A DNA stretch of 64,000 nt from Metallyticus violacea (GCA_030762175.1 CM060846.1:241523512-241587511), one strand, 5' to 3'. Positions 22,911 to 34,065 are shown, counted from the stretch's first letter. Notes: a model not told the origin generated them from the letters alone. Program-made: numbers and translations.

Positions 22911-23019
22911 AATTAAGATTATTGTATGACTGAGTTAAACTACACACTCTTATTGGCACACTTACTGTTTATATTTAAGAGAATGTGTAGTTTGATTCAG
23001 TAATACAATAATCTTAATT
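22911..23019. repeat. Imperfect inverted repeat, arms about 41-44 bp
   Basis: Left arm from 'aattaagattattgtatgac' (22911-22951), right arm 22976-23019 ending 'acaataatcttaatt'; a 24-nt loop separates them. Most positions pair, including 'aaactacacactct'/'agagaatgtgtagttt'. Size and AT-richness fit a small foldback element or MITE. Confidence 0.75.
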
Positions 23020-23363
23020 ATTGTATAAAATATAGTGAACTTTTGTTACAGTGATGTCAAATATTAACATTTTAATATGTTACATTTTTTTTTTTTTTTA
23101 AATCTTAATTATATTGATTTGTTTCACTGTAAAAGCTACAATTAGCACTTTCCTTTGCCACACTCATAGTTATAGCATGTAACAAACACCATCTAATTTC
23201 ATTCATCTACTTCATTCTTGCACTGCAATTATATTCACTTGCCAGAAGGTGTGATACTGAGTGTGCATGCATATCCTGTAAAGAATAATATCAAAATATT
23301 CCTACTATTTCACTACATATTCCATGACTTTAATTCTTTAATAATTGTACATTTTTATTTCAG

Positions 23364-23383
23364 ATCAACTTTTGACTGGAATA
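23364..23383 (+). other. Candidate 20-nt optional microexon
   Basis: 'atttttatttcag' is followed by 20 nt and then a perfect GTAAGT. If included between exon B and exon C it gives V-D-Q-L-L-T-G-I, then shifts frame in exon C and stops eight residues later. If skipped, exon B joins exon C in frame. Splice-site quality alone suggests possible use; no other evidence. Confidence 0.4.
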
Positions 23384-23455
23384 GTAAGTAGGTATAATGT
23401 TATTCTGAGAGATATTTGTTTTCATTGTTTTATGATTTCTTTTTCACTTTTTCAG

Positions 23456-23553
23456 ATAAAGATGAGAAAGGGAGGAAGGTAAATGTTGCCAAAATACTCT
23501 TGGAAAGGATAAGAGAGATAAAAGAAAGAAATGGACATGAAGAAAATGACTAG
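23456..23553 (+). CDS. Terminal coding exon of the unrecognised host gene (exon C)
   Basis: Acceptor 'cactttttcag', then two bases that complete GAT with the G left at 20928, 31 codons and TAG. The C-terminus is highly charged and helical ('KDEKGRKVNVAKILLERIRE', then 'IKERNGHEEND'). With exons A and B it forms a continuous 124-residue C-terminal segment without damage. The 3' untranslated end is not clear; a transposase relic starts about 160 bp further on. Confidence 0.75.
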
Positions 23554-23714
23554 CTCTCATTATTTAAAACAGTTCAATTTATTACAGACTACAGGAAAAC
23601 TTTTGTTCCTGGCATATAATGTGTGATTTTCCCATTGCAAGACTGCTCCATGTGTAACAGCTGGTCTCTGTCAGTTCAAGTTGATACCGCAGTAAACAGG
23701 AGTCAGAAAGATTG

Positions 23715-24680
23715 CAGCTCTGGTTGTTGCATAAGTTATTACTAACATTTAAAAGGTACATTTACACACCATTATCAAACAAGAAGATGGTGGAACTGCC
23801 TCTGTTCATTTTCCATGCATTTCTGGCATCAGCTTATGAAATTAACCATTATTCTTCGCAGTTCTCTGTGAGAAATGGAAGAAATTTCTTCACAAATGTT
23901 ATTTTTCAGTTCATCTAATGAGTGTAGATTTGTCTTGTACGCTTAAAAATCAAATGACATTAAATCAGGAGACTAAGGGGCCATATGTTGTTAGTAATGA
24001 CTCTTATCATTAAATATTTCATGAATTGGATGCAAGGAGACTTGGACTGAATGTGCCATTACAGAGTTCTGTTGGCAAGTCACGAACTTCCATTCATTCA
24101 TATATAATTCGTGGAAAAGGGGTTACAAAGTGTGCTAATAGTGCACCACACTGCTATCTTTTGATCATGCAGGGTTTCCTCATGAAGCAGATGAGGTTTA
24201 TCTAAACTCCAGTATCAATTGTTTTTGTGAATCAACATATTCACTTAATTGAAACCAAGATTTGTCTGTAAAGAAAATTAGATTAGTGTAAATTTCTCCT
24301 TCGTGCACACTGTTCAAAATCCATTCACAAAATCTACTCCTGGATGCAGGGTCACCTAGTTTAAGTTCTTGCACTACAGTAATTTTATAGGATTTTAACT
24401 TCTAGCTTTATAGACATTGTTATGAAGAAATAGGAAATTCCAGGTTGTGAGAAAGATGTCAAAGTGGTTGTTTTAGGGGAGCATTTCAGAGTATGTTCAA
24501 TGTTATTTAACATTTCTTCTGTGAATACTATATGTGGCTGTGTATGCTTTCTATTAAGTATATTTTCCTTACCATAAAATTTATTTGCCAATCTGTGGCA
24601 GAACTTCCACTTGGAAGTTGAATGCCAGAGAATCTCTCTTGAAACAATCTCCATACATCACAAGTTGATTCTGAATCTAT
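23715..24680 (-). pseudogene. DDE transposase relic of a mariner-superfamily type
   Basis: On the minus strand, in several frames: 'SRFCEWILNSVHEGEIYTNL' then 'FFTDKSWFQLSEYVDSQ' (first catalytic Asp, about 24350-24230). Further on are 'HIQSKSPCIQF' and a decayed 'WPLSLPDLMSFDF' (third acidic block, about 23990-23950). The C-terminus reads 'SLDELKNNICEEISSISHRE' followed by 'SRCQKCMENE' and 'FHHLL'. This pattern is a transposase very common in insect genomes, with an N-terminal helix-turn-helix region. Stops throughout. It immediately follows exon C, so it probably lies in the 3' flank of that gene. Confidence 0.7.
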
Positions 24681-24689
24681 GTACAAATT

Positions 24690-25280
24690 ATAATAAATAC
24701 TCTGTGGGGAATAGAATACCTGAATTGAACCATATTGAAGTAATTAATACACTACATTATGCCATGTAATGAATAGGTAATACACAGTCATACAACTCAC
24801 AAGTGCACATCCGTATGTTCCTAAAGTTACGCTTGTATTGATCTCTCCTCTGGCTCCCCAACTGACTTTCAAGCTTTGGAATGAGATGAGAATCACAGAG
24901 TATGCTTAACTGCAGCCTACTTCAAGTGGAGCAGTCCTGTGAAGGAAAAATTACCCAGCATTTAATTTTAAAATATACCACCTTTATGATGCTAATTATC
25001 AATTTGTAAAATATCTGCATTTTGCACACCATTCTTTTTCTCCTTTTTTTAATTGCTTTGCATGCAATATCCATAGAACTGGACACAACATTGTGTTATA
25101 AATGTGCTATATTTGACAATTAAACAAGATACTTTCATAATTGCCAACTATGTGTCAAGCTCACAGACTTAGTTTTAGACATGGCACTTCTAAGTATATC
25201 AGAAAACAGCTGATTCCAGATGTCATAAATCTTTGAGAAAATGAAAGGAATAAACAAAATGATGATGCAGGTTAGCCAGG
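24690..25280. other. AT-rich DNA, nothing recognised
   Basis: No coding signal or known repeat. It may include the decayed N-terminal part of the transposase on its left. Confidence 0.5.
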
Positions 25281-25284
25281 AGAT

Positions 25285-25440
25285 TGTCAGCATCTAAAGT
25301 TAGCTGGCATTCAACTTCTCAGGTTGAGGGAAAACTCCAGCTAAAATTCCAACCAAAAACAATTTGAACTTGCATTTTCAGCTTTTGCAGTGATTTTAAA
25401 CAAACATGCTAAACTATTGAGCCAGGAAGGTGGGTTTTCA
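25285..25440 (-). mobile_element. SINE-C copy 1 (weak tRNA-like SINE)
   Basis: On the minus strand a tRNA-like head ('tggctcaatagtttagcatg', decayed box B 'aagttcaaattg') is followed by the family segment 'ggagttttccctcaacctg' and 'gaatgccagctaac'. Shares the 'gtttttccctyaa' and 'aatgcca' segments with copies at 31561 and 34430. Confidence 0.5.
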
Positions 25441-25449
25441 TTATTATTA

Positions 25450-26240
25450 TTTTATTTGTATATTTATTTTTTGCTTATTTAACATTTTATACCCATTGTC
25501 ATACAAGATGAATGAAATGATTAAATTAATGATGGTTGAGATAAGTTTGGAGTATGTCGGTAACTATAGTTACCTGGAACAAATTCTCCTTCTCAGGTTG
25601 AGAAAAAACTTACCCATGCTACTTGATTCAAGTAGTGCTGCTGGTGCAGGCCAAATGTATTTATCTCAGCACTTCTAAAAAGGAAAAAGAAATAAAACAC
25701 ACTAAATCATTTAAAAGTTTGTGTCAAAGCCCTTTTTCAAGAGAGAAGGCACAGATCTTGTGTTACAATTGTAGCAGTATCACTTAAAAGATTACTAAGT
25801 TATGTGAAAATTATTCATAAATCACATTAGTATGTTACCAGCATAAATAAAATTGTCACCTCTGCCTGTGCAAGCTTACAAGATTGGTCTTGATATCACC
25901 CTGGCACTAAAATATTTTCTTTATGTACCTGTTTTGGCTGCAGCCTCTGACTTATCCTTAATTTTCAATTTACCATGTCCAGTCAAGCTCTATCATATGT
26001 TTAGTCACAACCACAAAGCCATTGAAAGAAGAGAACTTGCCCTCCTCAAGATAAACCTACTGTTTAAGTAGTAAATTTATCCAGCTGCAGTCTGATGCAG
26101 AAGCATCTGTTTTACAAATAGGTTTTTTCTTTGCACCTGTACCTAAATATAACAAATTTCATTTGATTTCAGATGCTGTCAAATTTTGCCCTCTACTTGG
26201 ATGCAGATATTTTTGGCATACACAACTTTTGAACTCTGCA
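25450..26240. other. AT-rich DNA, nothing recognised
   Basis: A short segment at 25586-25612 recalls part of SINE-C ('cttctcaggttgag'). The stretch 25853-26071 is open but shows no family. The approach to the PLE at 26250 is not sharply bounded. Confidence 0.45.
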
Positions 26241-26928
26241 CCATTGCTCCATTTTACTGAAATATTGTCCTCCATACAAACTTGAACCACCTACATTAGA
26301 TTTTACTCATCCAGTTAAAAGCATTATTGATAGGTTCCTAGATGAAATCAGCAACCCTATAATTTTGGATCACATGAAATCCCAAGACAACCTTACCTTC
26401 ATCGAAAGAGCCCTCATGCACACATTATCTAATAATAGACATATATTCATTTTGCCTGCTGATAAAGACATATCTGTTGTTGATCTTGATCACACGACTA
26501 ATATCTCAGAAGTTCACCTGCAGATATGTGACCCTTTTACTACTCATCATTGTCTCAAGATACCACTCAAAAGTTTTTACACTGATAGCCCTATACTTGG
26601 CTGTCCAAGCTTCTATTGAAGGCTTCAGCAAAACTGAAATTCATTAGTCACTTCCCCTAATTCTAGAACTCCTATCTATTTCTTGCCCAAAATTCACAAA
26701 GAAGGTCATCTAGGTCAAATTACGGGCATTTGTATTGTTGTATTGAGCAATTTGTATTGTTGTCAGTTATAGTCCACCAACTGGAAGGATTTCAGTACTT
26801 GTCTTCATCAAACCCTTTGTCACTTCCAGAGCATCAGAGACTCCTACCACTCTCTCAAAATCCTAAAGCAGGTAGACCTATCAGTTTATGATGACATTAT
26901 TCTAGTTATTGTTAATGTTACATTGCTA

Positions 26929-27900
26929 TGAGGAGTGTTCTAAAAGTTCTTGGCCTGATCAAGAAAACACAAGATTTAAAAGATTTTTTATTCAATTTAT
27001 TCACCTTGTAAATCAATACATTTGGTCCAACAACTTTCCAACTTTTTAATACCTTCAGTAAAATAAGAATAGTCCAATTCTGAAAAACAAGCATCAGTCT
27101 CAGCCTCAACCTCATCCTTTAATATGAAACTTCCTCCACTCAGCCATTTCTTTGTAATTGCTGAGAGCCAAATCCGGCAAATAGGTGGATGTGGAAGCAC
27201 TTAAGGCAGGGTTTGCAGCAATAATTCCAGACATGTGTGAAGGCGCATTATCATTATGAAAAATATCTCTTTTTTTTCTCGCAAGGTGTGGATGTTTTGC
27301 CTGAATACCATCCTACATTTGGTCCCATAATGAAGCGTAATACTTCCTGGTGGTGATTCTGTACTTCTGAGGGTAGTCAATCAGCAGCATACCATGAGAA
27401 TCCCAGAAAACCGTAGTTCTAACTTTCCTGCAGTTAGAGTTTTTGCTTTCTTTGGTGCACTTTCACTCACTGTTTGGACAGCTCCTTCATCTCTGGCATG
27501 TAGTGACGAATTCATATTTTAGCTACTGCTATGAAATGGAGAAAATTGCTGGAATTGTGTTATAAGCCTAAATACACATATGATATATTCATTAGAATGC
27601 GTTTTTGGTCCATTGTTGACAAAAGCAGAACACATCAAGTGGAAAGCTTTTCCATGCCCAAAATGTGTAGTGGAAAAGCCTTTGGTCCTTGCAATGTCTG
27701 CCAACTCGTGCACTTTCAATCGACGATCATTGGGTGCAGTATTGTGAATTTTTATCACAATCTCGTTGGCCATAGCAGTTTTGGGATGCCCTGAGCACTT
27801 ATCATCATCATCATCATCATCATCATGATCGGCACAAACAGATGACCACACTTATGCATCTGAAACTTTACAGCATGCCATACAGATAATGATACTTAAC
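26929..27900 (-). mobile_element. Mariner copy nested in the PLE, internally deleted
   Basis: The left end 'tgaggagtgttctaaaagtt' is a mariner terminal repeat directly after a TA (26927-26928). On the minus strand the C-terminus is 'LSGGSFILKDEVEAETDACF' and 'SELDYSYFTEGIKKLE' with 'CWTKCIDLQGE'. The N-terminal linker 'IHNTAPNDRRLKVHELADIA' (about 27770-27710) joins after a deletion to 'SNEYIICVFRLITQFQQF' (about 27595-27535). The 5' untranslated part is recognisable to about 27898, but the right terminal repeat is missing. An (ATC)n run (27800-27828) has grown inside it. The same family as 41612-42777. Confidence 0.85.
27800..27828. repeat. (ATC)n microsatellite in the nested mariner
   Basis: Nine or so ATC units; on the transposase strand they would encode a run of Asp. 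Confidence 0.9.
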
Positions 27901-29104
27901 AATGCTTTCGCATTTGAGAATTAATCTTTTTGCAATTAAAAGGCACTATCCTTCATATGCCAATTTATTTATGGTCCATCTAGAGGAAGAACTTTTACTA
28001 TATGGGACTAATATTCCTATACTCTAGTTGATGTTCATTAATAACATTTTTAGAATTTGAACACATGGTATGGACATGTTCAATAGTTTTATTCATAAAC
28101 TCAATTCCAATTCTGCAAAAATTACATAGAATGTTTCTCACACCTCTATTACTTTTTACATGGGGATTTCAATTGTGTTAACAAGCAATTCCTGATGTCA
28201 GTTCACATTAAATTTACCAACCTTCAGCAATATCTCTATTTCAGCAGCTTTCATGCTAAACACATCAGAAGAAATTTCTCTTTATCTATTTGTGGGCACC
28301 GCCTGTGCAACAATGCTTCTTTAGATAAATATATCACCAATTTAATTCAAGGACTTGAATACTGGAGTTACCACTCATCACTATTACATGTACATATTGT
28401 TTCTTCTTACAAGAATTTTACATCAAGAGGCATCAAATACACTCATAATAATGTACTTAATCTCATCATTTTCTATTTTCCAGGCTTTGAGCACATTGGA
28501 TCTATTCTAAAAGGTGATTTGAGATTCTGGTTGAAAATCCTGCTTCCCCAATATTCTTCAAAGAACACCTCATTTGAGATTTAATTCCTCCCCAAACCTT
28601 CAAAGTATCTTCAGACAAAATTTAACAGCTACTATCAAGTATCTTCTTTCACCACCTGGATCATACCCATGATGCAGCACCAAATGTAAAACTTGTGCTA
28701 TTTTCATCTGCACAACAAATTATAGAAGCCCAATCCTTAACCTGAATATTAAAGTTTACTCGTTGACAAGTTATGCATTAAAAATGTTTTGTACATGCTA
28801 AACTATACATTTTGTCAACATTTATTGGTTTAACCTCTGCTCTGGTCTATCTTCAGATGAATAATCATATACGGTCCATTAAAATTAAGTCTCTGATCAT
28901 GGTGCTCAAAATGCCTTATCCCATGATGCTTCCTAATGATATTATCTTTTATTAACTCAAATTGTTGCTTTAATTCCTTTGTCTTCTGAAAGTAATCTTA
29001 AAGACAAGGAAATGGCTGTCTTATTTTTTCACAAAGCCTGTGTACTACCTGGTCTCAATTTATCTCTAAAGCACTTTATGTTTTATCTCACATTGCTGGT
29101 TTGC

Positions 29105-30065
29105 TGTTATCATAAATTTCAATATGTTTGTTGGTACATCTTGCTCTTGACAAGTATACCTGTTTTCCAAATTGTAAATTCTCCTGTATTATATGGCCAA
29201 TTTGGTATAACCGCCTACTTTACTTGTGTGCTTGTATCTTTTTTGAAAAAGAACTTTGGCGGCTCAAAATATTGTGTGATTTAGTGTGTTTTATTTGTGT
29301 TTCTTTTTTAAAAGTGCTGAACGTCTATTCATTGTGTTTTAACGTTACTCATGAAGGTTATTTTATTTTTCTAAACTTAATACGTACACACAAGCAGAGA
29401 TATTTTTGGCCAGCATCTGCAATTTAGTGCAAGTTACATTTGGCCAATGTTGTCTCAGTCACTATCTTTGCCAATGCACAAATTAACCTAATTTCTATTT
29501 GCACAACTTTAATCAATAATAGCCTACATATAATATTAGTTTTATTTCATTATGAGTAATTCTTTGTGTCCAGGAGTTGTGTAATCACATATTTCTGACA
29601 TATTTGAATAAAGTTTGCATCTACTCACAACAGCTCTGCTTTCATAATTCTTTCAATTTTTGCTCTAATATTTGCTTTAAGTTTCTATACATTATGGCGG
29701 TTATTCCTGTAGGACTTTTTTTCTGGTCTAGTAGTAACATTTGAATCATTTTAATACTATACACCTAATAATTTCAATAAAATTTACTTCACTAACACAC
29801 TATAATTAATAATGCCGGCACAGCAATAACTTGCAATAATACATAATAACACAAAGTCTGTATTATACCGATTTCTTAACTGCAAATTGAGTTATAAGTA
29901 CACTTAAGGCAGAAATAGTTCTTGCTCTCATAACAGCAAACAGCAATTGATTGTTCACATGCAACCATCATTGTGTAAGTTTTCTGTTATTGTGACAAAC
30001 AACTGGAATGATCCTGATCCAGTGCAAACTGTGCTCAGTTGTGCACAAAAGTAGCTATATTGCCT
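29105..30065. other. AT-rich DNA, nothing recognised
   Basis: Two overlapping open stretches (28979-29427) are hydrophobic and cysteine-rich but lack known motifs; part may be PLE tail. No splice-bounded exon seen. Confidence 0.45.
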
Positions 30066-30072
30066 TTACAGA

Positions 30073-30265
30073 TATTCAAAATATTGTACTATTTGCGTGA
30101 CTGTTTCAGTGTTTTATTTACTTCTGAATTTCTAGTTCTTATTATTTTAGTCTCATACTCACTAAGGATTAAAAATAAAATAACTCATTATGAAACAACA
30201 TTGCTAACAACAAAGCAATAACAAAACTAGAAAAGCAGAAATAAATCAAATATTGCAACAGTCAA
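30073..30265. mobile_element. MITE-like element, about 190 bp, long inverted ends
   Basis: Left end 'tatttgcgtgactgtttcag' and on for about 60 bp pairs with the right end (about 30205-30265, '...gcaacagtcaaacaaata'). The shared core is 'tgttttattyatttctgctt' followed by 'ctagttctt'. The same core occurs at least five more times up to 34345, in both orientations. No protein inside, so it would depend on a transposase elsewhere. Confidence 0.65.
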
Positions 30266-30728
30266 ACAAATATTTTGAACAGCTTGTGTTTATCTCCAAA
30301 AGCAGTGGACAAGTAAAAATTTAATGCCCTACCAGGTGTTTCACTGATGATGATACAAATTTTCAGGGATGATGGATAGGAGCAAATGTAACAATTTGAG
30401 CTAGAGAACCTCAGTCCAGAAATGCCTCAGTTGGACTGAAAATCCTATAAAAGTGAAATAAGAAAATACCTTTATTTGCTGATGTAATAATTTTATTATA
30501 CTTGCACATTTGCAACAGTTGTACAAAATGGCATCTCCAAGCATCAATGACAATGTTGCAGTAAATTCTATCTTATCTGTTGGAACAACTCTGAAGTCAT
30601 TCTAAGAATGTCACAAGCAGCTAGGATTCTTGCCAAGAAATGTGCTGCAGTCTTTACAGGTGTCTCACAGGCATGTCTTTTCACATGAACCCATAAGAAA
30701 AAAATAAAATAGGGTCAGATCAGCTATT

Positions 30729-30996
30729 TTTTGTTTTATTTACAGACACCCTTTAACATCTTAGGTCATCAGCTTCCCATTCAATTCAGGGCATGAAATG
30801 GCTGACAAATTTTCTTCAGAGACCTCTTCTTTCAGGCTTGAGGTTCTATATCATGCCATAAATGTACGACACGGGACCCATGGCTTTACTTCCCTTCCGA
30901 AGGAAGCCGTACTTAGGATGATTCTGGCCAGGTTTGAACCCGCCATCTTGGATTTAGAAGGCAAGTATGGTTACCACTACACCACCAGGGCCAATG
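30729..30996 (-). mobile_element. SINE-A copy 7, with internal deletion
   Basis: On the minus strand: head GGCCCTGGTGGTGTAGTGGT, box B GGTTCAAACCTGG, then about 25 bp missing (the family's 'gatggattttttcgggcgta' region), the rest of the body, and stem-loop with a decayed closing arm. Tail 'taaataaaacaaaaaata'. Confidence 0.9.
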
Positions 30997-31444
30997 GGAC
31001 AGATTAGGCAAATAAGTTGGCCATGAAAGAGGACATCCTCTTCCTATCCCCTTTTTAGGGAACATCTGATTAAGATGTTTACAAGCAGCATGTGAAAAGT
31101 GAACAAAGACCCTAACATGTTGAATGCACATGCATTGATGAACAAGTGGGATATGTTCCACTAAAATTTCAAATTCACCCCATATGTGTTGTGTTAGTGG
31201 AGTTTATTTCCCAACCTTTCATTGAGTATCCTTATAGTATTGTTTTACCTCATACACTTAAGAAAAATAGCTTTAGATTATAATTTGTGATTGAGATGTT
31301 TCTAGATCAGAGTTCCTTATCTTAGATTTATACATTTGCCCTTCTCCATCATCCCTGAAAGTTTCTATCATTATGGACATCCAGTATAAAAACTTTTTCT
31401 TATCCTATGTCTTTGAGGAACACACGTGATTTGAAATATTGCAC

Positions 31445-31505
31445 TGTTTGTGTTACTGTTGCAGTGTTTTATTCATTTCTGCTTCTCTAGTTCTTTATAT
31501 TTTAC
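31445..31505 (+). repeat. MITE end repeat, copy
   Basis: 'gtttgtgttactgttgcagt' then 'gttttattcatttctgcttc'; same core as the MITE at 30073. Possibly paired with the inverted copy at 32098-32158, which would make a 700-bp element. Confidence 0.6.
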
Positions 31506-31560
31506 TATTGTTCTTTATCAGTTACTAAATTGTTCATTTTAATGCACACACTTACTTTAT

Positions 31561-31745
31561 TCATGGTATAGTGGTAGCCTTTGTGACAACTAATGCAAAT
31601 TTACTGGGTTCAGTTGCCAGTCAGGGCTAAGCTGTCTTGGTATTTATTTATTTTTTTCCCCAGAGTTTTTCCTTACCTTTATAAAGTTAATGCCACATAG
31701 CTTTAAGGCATTAATAAAATTCCAAGATGATTTGTGGTATTATTA
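31561..31745 (+). mobile_element. SINE-C copy 2
   Basis: Head 'catggtatagtggtagcctt' (box A-like) and box B-like 'GGGTTCAGTTGCC', then 'cagagtttttccttaccttt', 'aatgccacatagc' and an A/T-rich end. No clear target duplication. Confidence 0.6.
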
Positions 31746-32097
31746 ATTCATTTCATTCATACAAACTGTATTTAGGTTTTAAGGACCCCTGGTGCACTAT
31801 AACCATATCATCTTCACTTCACTGGGGCAATGTAGTGGTGCCCTATGGGCATACTAGCCTCAGAAGTCTGATACATTACTATCATGCTAGGGGTATGTTC
31901 TTTTAAAAACTAAATAAAAAGAGACTATTTTAAACTAGAAAATATTAAATCTTAATATAATTAATGATAACAAAATTAAAGTGTTTTTATGGGAACTAAT
32001 ATAAATATATTTCCTTCATTTAATTTATAAGCAGATAATGTATTAAAATCACCCTGGAGTGTCACATAGTTCATGAGAAAATGGGTTGATATTGGAC

Positions 32098-32158
32098 AAT
32101 ATATATAGTTTGTATTCATATAACTAAAATAATAAGAATTAGAAATGATTAAAACACT
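32098..32158 (-). repeat. MITE end repeat, inverted copy
   Basis: Reverse complement reads 'attatttcagtgttttaatc' then 'atttctaattcttattattt', matching the MITE core with several changes. Confidence 0.55.
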
Positions 32159-32209
32159 GAAATAATCACAATTACTATTCAACTAATATCACAAAACATC
32201 ATATCTATT

Positions 32210-32360
32210 CTCACCTCATGTATTTACATTTCTTACACTATACTCCATTCACTTACACAAAAGTAAGACGCGTTTCAGAAGAATCTCTTCCATCTTCAGT
32301 TGCTCACTTTTGTGTAAGTGAATGGAGTATAGTGTAAGAAATGTGAATACATGAGGTGAG
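32210..32360. repeat. Hairpin with 55-bp arms, one mismatch
   Basis: Arms 32210-32264 ('ctcacctcatgtatttacat' ... 'cttacacaaaagt') and 32306-32360 are reverse complements with one difference (gtaaat against gtgaat). The 41-nt loop contains 'acgcgtttcagaagaatc' and 'ttccatcttcagttg'. The flank right of it ('gccactccattgtcaacagc' ... 'tttgtaagtacaat') recurs at 35586-35620, so the hairpin is the end of a dispersed repeat. Non-coding. Confidence 0.9.
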
Positions 32361-32611
32361 GTTAGATTGCCACTCCATTGTCAACAGCTTTGTAAGTACA
32401 ATATTTATCAAATCTATTGCTGAAGTAATTCTAATATCTTTTAACAATATTTTATTATACTTGAGGAAGAGTATTTTTCATAATTTTATTATTAGGAAAT
32501 TTATAATATATAATGTGAAATATTAGAATTGTAAGTGCTTGTCCTTGTTAAAATATGCAAAAGAACTCACTTGTATTCTGCCTTTTAAGAACATAAGTAG
32601 TTTGAATAATT

Positions 32612-32665
32612 ATGCTATTTGTATTACTATTTCAGTGTTTATTCATTTCTGCTTCTCTAGTTTGT
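32612..32665 (+). repeat. MITE end repeat, copy
   Basis: 'ctatttgtattactatttca' then 'ttcatttctgcttctctagt'. May pair with the inverted copy at 34012-34065 around the mariner-like fragment. Confidence 0.6.
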
Positions 32666-33237
32666 ATTATAGCTAATTAATTAGTCTTACCATAAATACT
32701 ATTAAACTTTTGAAAGCGGCTGTATCAGGTATTTTGGCAATCAAATAACAGTTTTGCTGCTAGACACTATCACCCTCATTGTTCAGTTCAGGTACAGCAA
32801 AAAGAGAACATTACTTGAGGTATGACCAGAATGGGTAGATAATGAAAAGCATGTTGCTGTAATAACTCTTCTTAAAGCTGGAAAATCACCCTAAAAAGCT
32901 GGATGTTGGTAGGATGTTTATGTACCACATCATCCAATGCTTCATGAGAGCAAAACTGTTGATCACCATTTGAGATTCAAACGCATGCACTCTATGGGGC
33001 CCATAGCTGTTGTGAAAGCAGTGGTAGGCCATATTTGATGGAATCCAACTTGGAAGTAGATTGGTATGGCCCATCAGATTAACACATCCAGGAGATCCAT
33101 GTCCAGAGTGCCTAGAAAGGAGTTTGAACCTGGGACATTTTATCTAAGTAGCATGCATTTTTTAACTATAGAATTGAAAGCAGTAGAGGGTGTTGAGATA
33201 CAAATAACTACTTTGGCATTATTCTAACAACTTCCAC

Positions 33238-33605
33238 TGGAAAATTCTTTTTACTGATGGAAAAGTTTTCAATATTGAAGAAAGCTGCAACTGTCAAAAT
33301 TTCTGAACTTCATGAAAAGCTTGTAGTAAGATCCTGAAGGTTCAGAGAAGCCTTCATACTAAGCACTGCCACTGCCTCAGCAAAGGATTGGTGGGAAGTG
33401 AGCTATGATGGTGTCACCAAGTTCAATTTCAGTCAAATGGAAAATCACTCTTTTGGTATCTGTGGTGAAGAACCTGAATATGTCTTTGTTCAAGAACAGG
33501 CATTGGAACTTCCAACAAGATTCAGCTCCAACCCGCAATGTAAGGTTCATACTGATTTGGCTTGAGAGAAATGTTCCAGATTTTATTAATTCTCAAATTT
33601 AACCT
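33238..33605 (+). pseudogene. Mariner-like transposase fragment
   Basis: 'HWKILFTDGKVFNIEES' (first catalytic Asp block; Glu of DEK changed to Gly) at about 33238, then a frame change. 'FWYLW', 'HWNFQQDSAPTRN' (second Asp) and 'IWLERNVPDFI' follow in the open segment 33405-33602. It is cut before the third catalytic block. A different mariner lineage from 41612. Flanked at a distance by inverted MITE-type repeats (32612 and 34065), which could be its ends. Confidence 0.7.
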
Positions 33606-33942
33606 TAAAGTAGAACTAACCTGAATCCTCTAAGCTAAAATCTGCTTCAATGCTTCAAGGTATGGTCTACAAGCAGAGAACTCTAATATTGGGAATCTTA
33701 AGTTGTCCTTGGAGTAAGCAGTTAACAGATTTTCTAATAATTTCATATTGCTGTAGATGAATGGCCTGAGAGAATTTGGTCATGTGTGAAGGAGATTCAT
33801 TTTGAGAATTGATTGGCACTAAATGTTTGGAATACATGAGAGACCAACATATCAAAAGCAGATAATAAAATATTTAAATATGTTAGTTATTTAATTAAAA
33901 TTGTAACAGTATTTATGGCAAGATCAGTTTTATATCTCATGT

Positions 33943-33999
33943 ATGTGTGTGTGTGTTTGTGTGAGTGTGGGTAGGTGAGTGAGAGAGAGAGTGTGTGTA
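33943..33999. repeat. (TG)n/(GA)n microsatellite
   Basis: Compound simple repeat: TG-rich 33943-33975, then 'gtgagtgagagagagagtgt'. Confidence 0.85.
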
Positions 34000-34011
34000 A
34001 CAGTTTGAACA

Positions 34012-34065
34012 ATGTAACTAAAATAAGAAGAACTACAGAAGCAGAAATAGATAAAACACTTATAA
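34012..34065 (-). repeat. MITE end repeat, inverted copy
   Basis: Reverse complement reads 'ataagtgttttatctatttc' then 'tgcttctgtagttcttctta'. Confidence 0.6.

Larger units (their letters stand above)
26250..29100 (+). mobile_element. Second Penelope-like element, degraded, split by a mariner
   Basis: Fragments on the + strand follow PLE order. They are 'HIFILPADKDISVVDLDHT' (about 26440-26500, the RT 'ADKG.STVV' block), 'YFLPKIHKEGH' (about 26675-26710) and 'YDDIILVIVNVTLL' (about 26890-26930, the block before the catalytic loop). After the mariner come a 'NSIPILQ..' block (about 28100), 'IGSILKGDLRF' (about 28495) and a decayed GIY-YIG region around 28640-28960. Stops and shifts are frequent; the catalytic Asp pair of the RT is not readable. 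A different subfamily from the copy at 5307. Confidence 0.65.

Noticed and set aside
28979..29427. Two overlapping hydrophobic open stretches that could be membrane proteins
   Set aside because: Low-complexity AT-rich translation beside a degraded PLE; no splice signals and no known family.
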